From NCBI GenBank assembly GCA_964354225.1, contig CAYGZC010000185.1:1-10244 (forward strand): a stretch of 10,244 nt of DNA, in the 5' to 3' direction. Made by a program: the position numbers and the translations under genes. Under the pieces are notes generated by a model. It did no database searches, was not told the origin of the DNA, and was given only the letters and a program-made list of their open reading frames with translations. This stretch comes from CAYGZC01 sp964354225. GTDB lineage: Bacteria > Bacteroidota > Ignavibacteria > UBA10030 > SZUA-254. Of this stretch, positions 1 through 4,719 are shown piece after piece (within the stretch, counting starts at the first letter, position 1; each line of letters starts with the position of its first letter).

Positions 1-25
1 AACTACTTCTTAACTTCACATAGAG

Positions 26-66
26 GCTTTCTTAAGCCCCCGTTTCTCATCAATTGATAATGAGAA
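26..66 (+). other. two consecutive small hairpins upstream of a terminator
   Basis: Bases 26-39 form GGCTT-tctt-AAGCC (5 bp). Bases 44-66 form TTCTCAT...ATGAGAA (7 bp) around an AT-rich palindromic loop. They immediately precede the terminator at 76-101, so the three hairpins look like the 3' end of a transcript that starts left of the window. No coding frame is convincing here: one frame is open from base 1 to a TGA at 55-57, but it is too short to judge. The pairing is seen in the sequence; the assignment to a transcript 3' end is inference. Confidence 0.35.
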
Positions 67-75
67 GAAATCCTG

Positions 76-101
76 AATCCTATGGGTTTAGGATTTTTTT
101 T
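76..101 (+). terminator. Rho-independent terminator
   Basis: A 7-bp perfect stem, AATCCTA (76-82) with TAGGATT (89-95), has the 6-nt loop TGGGTT and runs straight into a T tract to base 101. An upstream AAATCCT (68-74) could compete for the same 3' strand (AGGATTT, 90-96). It probably ends a plus-strand transcript that begins outside the window. Confidence 0.6.
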
Positions 102-280
102 AGGTAAGATTTGAAACTCCACGAATATATAGGTTACTCAGGTGTATTCTCATTCACAACCTGAAACGTTGAATTCAACTGTGAACAAGATTTATATAGC
201 TTTGAATTGAAACATATTCCAAATTTCTTCTGGTGTTATTGTTTTTGTTTAGAAGGATTTATTGGCGGATATGGGCTAAG

Positions 281-302
281 TCCCGACCGGTAACGGTTGG
301 GA
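281..302 (+). other. GNRA-capped hairpin, possible weak terminator
   Basis: TCCCGACCG (281-289) pairs with CGGTTGGGA (294-302) over 9 bp with one G-T wobble, closed by a GTAA tetraloop of the GNRA class. The following bases, TTTATTATTT, are T-rich but not a clean tract, so this may be a weak terminator or a structural RNA element. An alternative pairing uses GGG at 273-275 with CCC at 282-284. No gene lies next to it, so its owner is unknown. Confidence 0.4.
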
Positions 303-368
303 TTTATTATTTATCAAATGTAACGATTTTCAATTATATTCTGTTGTAATTATTGTAAGCATTTATGT

Positions 369-443
369 GAGTACTGGCAAGAACCACGGTTTCTGACTTC
401 TCCCTCCCGAGTTAGATACCAATTTGTCAGTGCTCTTTTTTTT
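369..443 (+). ncRNA. candidate small RNA ending in an intrinsic terminator
   Basis: GAGTACTGGCAA (369-380) pairs fully with TTGTCAGTGCTC (424-435) over 12 bp, with two G-U wobbles that keep the helix intact, and is followed by eight T (436-443). Inside, TCTGACT (392-398) pairs with AGTTAGA (410-416) around the pyrimidine-rich loop TCTCCCTCCCG. The long closing helix, inner hairpin with a C-rich loop, and T tract resemble a compact sRNA whose loop could pair with G-rich ribosome-binding sites. I do not recognise a known RNA family. The start is only a guess, since no clear promoter was found just upstream. It could instead be a branched terminator of a longer upstream transcript. Confidence 0.4.
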
Positions 444-450
444 GGTTTCA

Positions 451-527
451 GCTATCTACTAATCCATAAAGAGGTGGTATGGCAAAAGCTGTGGGGGTGT
501 GGTACTTCTTTGATGTTAGTAGGTGGT
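451..527 (+). other. long imperfect hairpin (77 nt)
   Basis: GCTATCTACTAA (451-462) pairs with TTAGTAGGTGGT (516-527) over 12 bp including G-U pairs. After a two-base bulge (463-464) the helix continues with CAT/ATG (465-467, 513-515), skips G512, then runs AAAGAGGTG (468-476) against TACTTCTTT (503-511). The apical part, 477-502, is G-rich. The wobble-containing helix suggests an RNA rather than a DNA palindrome. It has no T tract, so it is not a terminator. It starts seven bases after the T tract of the sRNA candidate. Function unknown. Confidence 0.4.
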
Positions 528-547
528 AAGAAGCAGAAAGTTTCAAC

Positions 548-567
548 GGATTTCTTGAACGAAATCC
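548..567 (+). other. perfect short hairpin in the 1-657 gene-free region
   Basis: GGATTTC (548-554) and GAAATCC (561-567) form a perfect 7-bp stem with loop TTGAAC. Downstream lies an alternating set, CTCCC (605-609), GGGAG (634-638) and CTCCC (641-645), in which the middle segment can pair with either flank. No coding frame or known regulatory motif was seen around it. Confidence 0.3.
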
Positions 568-657
568 TAATATAAGGGGGTGCAGGTCTTATCTGGATTT
601 CCCGCTCCCATTATGGTACAATATTTATGGAAAGGGAGTCCTCCCGCCAAAAAGTGC

Positions 658-686
658 TTGACATTACTGTAAATATTTAATAACTT
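658..686 (+). promoter_or_regulatory. sigma-70-type promoter for the receiver-domain gene
   Basis: A perfect -35 hexamer TTGACA (658-663) is followed after 17 bp by TAACTT (681-686), which matches the -10 consensus at three positions. A start near base 693 would leave about 25 nt before the ATG at 719. The spacing and perfect -35 make this the best promoter in the window; the -10 box is weak. Confidence 0.5.
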
Positions 687-718
687 CTTGGACAAGATTT
701 CGATTGAGAGTCTTCTTG

Positions 719-2161
719 ATGACAGATAATAAAAAATCAACGAACCAACATGGGCAATCTCCTGCCAGATTTACCCAGGAGGACACTGTAGAAAAATTTC
801 GTCAATGTGTCCGGGATGTTGATTCCCTGATTAGGAATGGAATTTTTGATAAGGCTCTTGCCCGTTTAGCAGAGGCAACAGAATTAGAGCCATCCAATCC
901 CTACTTAAAAGCATTTGAAGAACGCATACGTTATTTGGAGAAAAACGCACATCTTGTCAAACAACCCAGACCTGCCAGTGTCGTGAGCAACAAAAAGGAG
1001 AGCCCAGTTTTATCGAGGCCAGACAATCATCTTCTTTCCATACAACCTGAACGAAAAATACGTCAGGAAATTGAAGTGGAATATAAGGAAAAATTTACCC
1101 ATGAGCTTCACAATGCTGAGAAGAGTGCGGCACGAACGCTTGAGCAGTTTGAACAGAGCCGGAAGCAGTCTCTTCTAAACCTTGAGAAGGAATTTGAACG
1201 AATGGTGCAAACACAAATTGCGGCAGAGCGAAAACGTATTCAGGCAGATGCAGAGGCAACGATTAAGGCTGAAAAGAAAAGGTTGCAGCATAATTACGAT
1301 TCTCTTGTCGCGGAAAATAATAATGCGATCAAAGAGGTGCGTGACGAACTTCGTAAGAACATGGAGCAAACGTTTCTCCACCGACTTGAGCAAATCTCGA
1401 AAGAGTATGATGATAAGCTCGAGATGTTAGGGACAAAATTACCCAAAACCAAGGAAGAGAAAATTACGTTGTACCAAGAGAAGATGCATGAGTATTATGG
1501 AGAGGGACAACCCTCTGTAGAGAATGCAAAGCGATTGATGCGGTTGAAAGAACTTTTAGAGATAACCTTTGATGATCATTTTTCGGTTGAATCTGATGTA
1601 CGGCTCGAGTTGTATATGACAAATGTCCAGAAGGGGATTCTCTCGGGTGAAATAACCTTAAAAAACCAGAAAATATTGGAAGAGATCAAACGACAATTTT
1701 GTATCACGGAGAAACAGGAGGCATCTCTCGCATCGTTTGTCAAATCAAATCTTAATAAAGGAAATTCTAAAGGCAGGCTCCTTGTGGTGGATGACGATGA
1801 GGTGTTGGTACACTTACTTGCGGATACGTTGAAAGAGAATGGGTATCAGGTAATTACAGCTCTGGATGTAGAGTCAGCTTTCCGCGAACTAAAAAACAAC
1901 TCCGTTGACCTCATATTAAGCGATATTAAATTTCCCCAAGGAGAACTGGATGGATTCAAATTTTTTTCGTCAGTGCAGCAGTATCCCCATTTACGCAAAA
2001 TTCCATTCGTCTTTATGAGTGCCTTGCATGATGGCGTGATTGTCCGCTCTGGATTTCAGCTTGGTGTTGATGACTATGTAACAAAACCTCTCGATCTGGA
2101 TCTTCTCCTTGCGATCATCAACGGGAAATTGAAACGTTTTCGCACGTTAGAACTCATCTAA
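719..2161 (+). CDS. coiled-coil protein with C-terminal response-regulator receiver domain
   Basis: This 480-aa cytoplasmic protein has no signal peptide or membrane segment. Residues about 30-72 form a TPR-like helical pair (positions typical of one repeat, ending LEPSNPYLKAFEE). Residues about 112-235 are a charged Glu/Lys/Arg/Gln-rich coiled coil. Residues about 245-345 are a helical segment resembling TerB-like acidic helical modules, though I cannot assign a family. Residues about 352-474 are a complete receiver domain: acidic cluster D358-D360, phosphoacceptor D402 (LILSD), S434 (FMSA) and K456 (TKPL). Nothing resembling a DNA-binding or enzymatic output domain follows, so phosphorylation probably alters self-association or partner binding; that is inference. 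No histidine kinase is adjacent. I chose ATG 719 over an in-frame TTG at 704, because 704 would lie only about 11 nt from the predicted transcription start. No terminator is seen directly downstream. Confidence 0.85.
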   Translation: MTDNKKSTNQHGQSPARFTQEDTVEKFRQCVRDVDSLIRNGIFDKALARLAEATELEPSNPYLKAFEERIRYLEKNAHLVKQPRPASVVSNKKESPVLSRPDNHLLSIQPERKIRQEIEVEYKEKFTHELHNAEKSAARTLEQFEQSRKQSLLNLEKEFERMVQTQIAAERKRIQADAEATIKAEKKRLQHNYDSLVAENNNAIKEVRDELRKNMEQTFLHRLEQISKEYDDKLEMLGTKLPKTKEEKITLYQEKMHEYYGEGQPSVENAKRLMRLKELLEITFDDHFSVESDVRLELYMTNVQKGILSGEITLKNQKILEEIKRQFCITEKQEASLASFVKSNLNKGNSKGRLLVVDDDEVLVHLLADTLKENGYQVITALDVESAFRELKNNSVDLILSDIKFPQGELDGFKFFSSVQQYPHLRKIPFVFMSALHDGVIVRSGFQLGVDDYVTKPLDLDLLLAIINGKLKRFRTLELI

Positions 2162-2215
2162 ACATAATATCGTTTTTCTCTTTTCTCTTAAATTCTGTTC
2201 ACGGTTTATCTCAAT

Positions 2216-2371
2216 ATGGTGAAAATACCTCCGGGTAGCGACATTAGACGATTAATCGATGGTAAAATGGTTGTTGTGTTCGAGAAAATTATTCCTACCG
2301 AACAAGTTTCAGACGATGACATCTTTGGAATTTATTATGATAAATTTTTTAGTAAATTGTTTCCCGGTTAA
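2216..2371 (+). CDS. possible small protein of 51 aa, unknown function
   Basis: An ATG-started frame of 51 codons ends in TAA, 54 bases after the receiver-protein gene and on the same strand. The frame is open back to a TAA at 2189-2191 but has no other good start. The product begins MVKIPPGSD, has a hydrophobic MVVVF strand, then an acidic VSDDD and an aromatic C-terminus (FGIYYDKFF). Amino-acid use looks protein-like rather than random, but there is no ribosome-binding site and I recognise no family. It could be a co-transcribed small protein, a remnant of a larger gene, or chance. Confidence 0.3.
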   Translation: MVKIPPGSDIRRLIDGKMVVVFEKIIPTEQVSDDDIFGIYYDKFFSKLFPG

Positions 2372-2420
2372 TATTATCGCATACAATTCATGTTGTTTTA
2401 CCATCCAAAGTTTATTATAT

Positions 2421-2447
2421 TTGAAGTAACTTAAAGAGTAACTTCGA
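2421..2447. repeat. imperfect inverted repeat with internal direct repeat
   Basis: TTGAAGT (2421-2427) pairs with ACTTCGA (2441-2447); after an A-A mismatch, ACT/AGT extends the stem around the loop TAAAG. The same bases contain AGTAACTT twice (2425-2432 and 2437-2444), 12 bp apart. A spacing near one helical turn could suit an operator, or this may simply be an RNA hairpin upstream of the tRNA. No clear promoter hexamers are placed around it. Confidence 0.3.
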
Positions 2448-2475
2448 TAAAAACAGATTATATACTCGTAAGAGT

Positions 2476-2521
2476 GGAACGTCAAGCGTTAAGGTGTCGA
2501 AGCCGGCTCACTTGGCGTTTC
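2476..2521 (+). other. 11-bp hairpin upstream of tRNA-Arg
   Basis: GGAACGTCAAG (2476-2486) pairs with CTTGGCGTTTC (2511-2521) over 11 bp with two G-U pairs. The 24-nt loop contains the palindrome AGCCGGCT (2501-2508). Just before it, ACTC-GTAA-GAGT (2464-2475) is another GNRA-type hairpin. No T tract follows, so it is not a terminator. It may be leader structure of the tRNA precursor or part of an inserted element. Confidence 0.3.
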
Positions 2522-2595
2522 TAATTTGGGTGAGTGGTTACCTTTTTGGTTACCAAAGGGTAAAATTATCGAACAAAATAAGCGGTATCTTTTCT

Positions 2596-2670
2596 GCCCC
2601 CGTAGCTCAGTATGGATAGAGCAGCGGTTTCCTAAACCGTTTGTCGGAGGTTCGAATCCTCTCGGGGGTA
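2596..2670 (+). tRNA. tRNA-Arg (anticodon CCU)
   Basis: A full cloverleaf is visible in 75 nt. The acceptor stem is GCCCCCG (2596-2602) with CGGGGGT (2663-2669), the first pair being G-U; the discriminator is A2670. The D stem is GCTC/GAGC (2605-2608, 2619-2622). The anticodon stem GCGGT/ACCGT flanks the loop TTCCTAA, giving anticodon CCT at 2631-2633, which reads AGG. The T arm is GGAGG-TTCGAAT-CCTCT. The 3' CCA is not encoded (bases after A2670 read CAA). It lies 239 bp upstream of proS on the same strand. The anticodon loop is uninterrupted, so there is no intron. A partial second copy of its 3' half lies downstream at 2793-2864. Confidence 0.95.
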
Positions 2671-2737
2671 CAATCGAAAATAGCCCCCCAATCGGATTGG
2701 TTTCTCTCGTCCTCAAATTCGTTTCGGACGGGATCCG

Positions 2738-2789
2738 CAAAATGACGAACAAGTTAACTGCACTTCGTTTTTTAACTTGTGTCATTTTG
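2738..2789. repeat. 18-bp near-perfect inverted repeat
   Basis: CAAAATGAC (2738-2746), a GA bulge, then ACAAGTTAA (2749-2757) pairs with TTAACTTGT (2772-2780) and GTCATTTTG (2781-2789), giving 18 bp interrupted only by the bulge. The loop is 14 nt. No T tract follows on either strand, so it is not a typical terminator. A second hairpin, TCTCGTCC/GGACGGGA (2705-2712, 2726-2733), lies just upstream. Together they fill most of the space between the tRNA and its broken copy, as a small palindromic repeat element might. Confidence 0.5.
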
Positions 2790-2792
2790 GGA

Positions 2793-2864
2793 CTAAAACG
2801 TTTGTCGGAGGGGAGTTTATCCCGTAGGTGTGAGATGGTGGCGGGAAATCCTCTCGGGGGTACA
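2793..2864 (+). repeat. broken duplicate of the tRNA-Arg 3' half
   Basis: Bases 2793-2811 match tRNA bases 2632-2650 at 18 of 19 positions (anticodon end through the 5' strand of the T stem). Bases 2847-2864 are identical over 18 nt to 2655-2672 (T loop through the acceptor 3' strand and ACA). Between them 35 nt (2812-2846) replace the four T-loop bases TTCG. The insert can itself pair TCCCG (2820-2824) with CGGGA (2842-2846), and the T stem GGAGG/CCTCT stays pairable. There is no D arm or anticodon arm, so it is not a functional tRNA. Duplicated tRNA 3' ends are typical of att sites left by site-specific integration, but no integrase is present. Confidence 0.7.
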
Positions 2865-2909
2865 TTATATAACAAAAATCAATAGGTAAAAAATTAAGAT
2901 AATATTTAA

Positions 2910-4604
2910 ATGAGATTAAGCAAAAATTTTATCCCGACACTAAAAGAGATCCCATCGGATGCTTTTATACCTAGTCATCAACTCATGCTGCGAGCGGGAA
3001 TGATTCGACCGCTTGGTGCTGGAGTGTATTCGTTTCTTCCCCTTGGATATAAAATTTTGAAAAAAGTCATGGATATCATCCGAGACGAAATGGATGCTAT
3101 AGGCGGGCAAGAGTTTCATCTTCCTGCGCTGAATCCAATTGAATTGTGGGAGGAGACAGGTCGTGTGAAAGATTTTGGCGACACTATGTTTCATCTTAAG
3201 AACCGCCCACTTGTTCTGGCGCCAACACACGAAGAGGTGATTTGTTCGATAGCCAAGAACCATATCAAATCGTATCGCGACTTGCCGCAGATATGGTACC
3301 AGATACAGATGAAGTTCCGCAACGAGCCAAGACCACGCTCAGGTGTGATCCGGGGCAGGCAATTTTTTATGAAAGATTCTTACACTTTAGATGCTACATG
3401 GGAAGGATTGGATAAAGGTTATGAGCTTCATGCAGAAGCATATAAGAAAATTTTCAATCATGCCGGTTTAAAATTCTTCATTGTTGGTGCATCCAGCGGT
3501 GCAATGGGCGGCAGCGCTTCACAAGAATTTATGATCGAATCAGAATCAGGTGAAGATACTTGTGCAGTGTGCTATCAATGCGGTTATGCTGCCAATCTCG
3601 AGGTGGCATCGTCCAATATGCCTAAGGCAAAGCGAGAACCCAACAACAAACCGATAGAAGAAATTCATACTCCTAACGTTGGGACAATCGATGAATTGAA
3701 AGAATTTTTAAAAATCGATGAGCGCTTTCTTGCAAAATCATTAGTATACTTTCAGGATAAAATCCCTATTCTCATTTTAATGATGGGAAACGATCAGCTC
3801 AACGAATCGAAACTGCAATCTGTATTGAAAAACGAATTCCGACCTTGCCGCGAAGAGGAATTAATGGCATTAACCGGAGCGAATGCCGGTTCAATAGGTC
3901 CGATCGGTTTGGAAGGTTTTAAGATCATTGTTGATAAACGGTTACAAGGTGGAAACAATCTCGTCAGCGGTGCAAATAAAAATGATTATCATTTGGGCAA
4001 TATTGACTTGCAGCGAGACGTGAAGGTTGATGGTTACTACGATTTGCGGACTATCAATGCCGGTGAGCCGTGTCCGAAGTGCAATGGTCCGCTTCGTATT
4101 GTCAATGCAATCGAGCTTGGACATATCTTTAAACTTGGGACAAAATATTCCGATGCGATGCACGCGTATTATCTTGATGAGACTGGGAAAGAAAAACCGA
4201 TCATCATGGGAAGTTATGGTATAGGTGTTGAACGGATAGTTGCCTGTTACATCGAGCAGAGCCATGATAAGCACGGTATCATCTGGAATAAATCTCTAAC
4301 GCCCTACCATGTTCATCTGATACTGGTAAATTCAAACAATAAACAAGTGGTACAAACCGCTGAACACCTCTATGAGAAACTCCAGCAATCGCTTGTTGAC
4401 GTTTTATTCGATGATCGGGATTATGTAAGTCCCGGATTCAAATTTAAGGATGCTGACTTGTTGGGTATACCACTTCAGGTTATAGTAGGTGAAAAGAATA
4501 TTGCGCATGGTAATGTTGAGCTGAAAGAGCGCAGAACTGGGAAACGAGATGTAATTGAATTGGGGAAAGTAGTCAATTTCATAGAGAAGTACCTCGAATC
4601 ATAA
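2910..4604 (+). CDS. proS: prolyl-tRNA synthetase, bacterial type with editing domain
   Basis: This enzyme charges tRNA-Pro with proline using ATP in the cytoplasm. The 564 aa match the usual bacterial ProS length. The class II catalytic core includes the TPTHEE-type motif APTHEE (104-109), motif 2 around RSGVIRGRQFFMKDSY (143-158) and motif 3 GSYGIGVER (434-442). The INS editing domain, about 225-395, sits between motifs 2 and 3 and retains K276 (in AKSLVY), equivalent to the editing lysine of E. coli ProS, so hydrolysis of Ala-tRNA-Pro is expected. C221-x2-C224 and C388-x2-C391 flank the insertion and may bind zinc, as in many bacterial homologues. The anticodon-binding domain covers about 464-564. 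The ATG at 2910 has no Shine-Dalgarno sequence and an AT-rich leader. A clear terminator follows at 4633-4661, so it is probably separate from dnaE. Confidence 0.97.
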   Translation: MRLSKNFIPTLKEIPSDAFIPSHQLMLRAGMIRPLGAGVYSFLPLGYKILKKVMDIIRDEMDAIGGQEFHLPALNPIELWEETGRVKDFGDTMFHLKNRPLVLAPTHEEVICSIAKNHIKSYRDLPQIWYQIQMKFRNEPRPRSGVIRGRQFFMKDSYTLDATWEGLDKGYELHAEAYKKIFNHAGLKFFIVGASSGAMGGSASQEFMIESESGEDTCAVCYQCGYAANLEVASSNMPKAKREPNNKPIEEIHTPNVGTIDELKEFLKIDERFLAKSLVYFQDKIPILILMMGNDQLNESKLQSVLKNEFRPCREEELMALTGANAGSIGPIGLEGFKIIVDKRLQGGNNLVSGANKNDYHLGNIDLQRDVKVDGYYDLRTINAGEPCPKCNGPLRIVNAIELGHIFKLGTKYSDAMHAYYLDETGKEKPIIMGSYGIGVERIVACYIEQSHDKHGIIWNKSLTPYHVHLILVNSNNKQVVQTAEHLYEKLQQSLVDVLFDDRDYVSPGFKFKDADLLGIPLQVIVGEKNIAHGNVELKERRTGKRDVIELGKVVNFIEKYLES

Positions 4605-4632
4605 TCTCTGGTAATTAATCGATAGTAAATTT

Positions 4633-4661
4633 GAGGCTGGCTTTGACCGGCTTCTTTTTTT
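4633..4661 (+). terminator. Rho-independent terminator of proS
   Basis: GAGGCTGG (4633-4640) pairs with CCGGCTTC (4647-4654) over 8 bp with two G-U pairs, loop CTTTGA, followed by seven T (4655-4661). It lies 29 bp after the proS stop and 58 bp before dnaE, separating the two transcription units. Confidence 0.8.
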
Positions 4662-4719
4662 GTAGCTCTTATTTTTTTGTCTATTGTTTTTATTAAAAAA
4701 TATATTATCTTAATTCATC

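Noticed and set aside
1..657. Known large ncRNAs (tmRNA, RNase P RNA, SRP RNA, 6S) in the structured left region
   Set aside because: None of their conserved sequence blocks could be found; the hairpins do not match those architectures.
704..718. TTG start at 704 adding five residues to the receiver protein
   Set aside because: It is only about 11 nt from the predicted transcription start and is a non-ATG codon; ATG 719 is in frame and better placed.
1175..1393. Antisense and alternate-frame ORFs inside the receiver-protein gene
   Set aside because: They overlap a well-supported coding frame with a clear receiver domain and coiled coil and show no recognisable protein character.
2596..2864. 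Group I intron in tRNA-Arg(CCU), known from some proteobacteria
   Set aside because: The anticodon loop at 2629-2635 is uninterrupted and the tRNA is complete. The downstream copy is split in the T loop, by only 35 nt.
2489..2875. 128-aa minus-strand ORF across the tRNA-Arg and its broken copy
   Set aside because: Its peptide contains PPRGFEPPTNGL-like text, the well-known artefact of translating the antisense strand of a tRNA gene; the DNA is explained by the tRNA and its duplicate.
2526..2885. 119-aa plus-strand ORF through the tRNA
   Set aside because: It is a read-through of the tRNA and its partial copy in one frame. The repeated NPLGGT peptide arises from the duplicated tRNA 3' end, not from a protein repeat.
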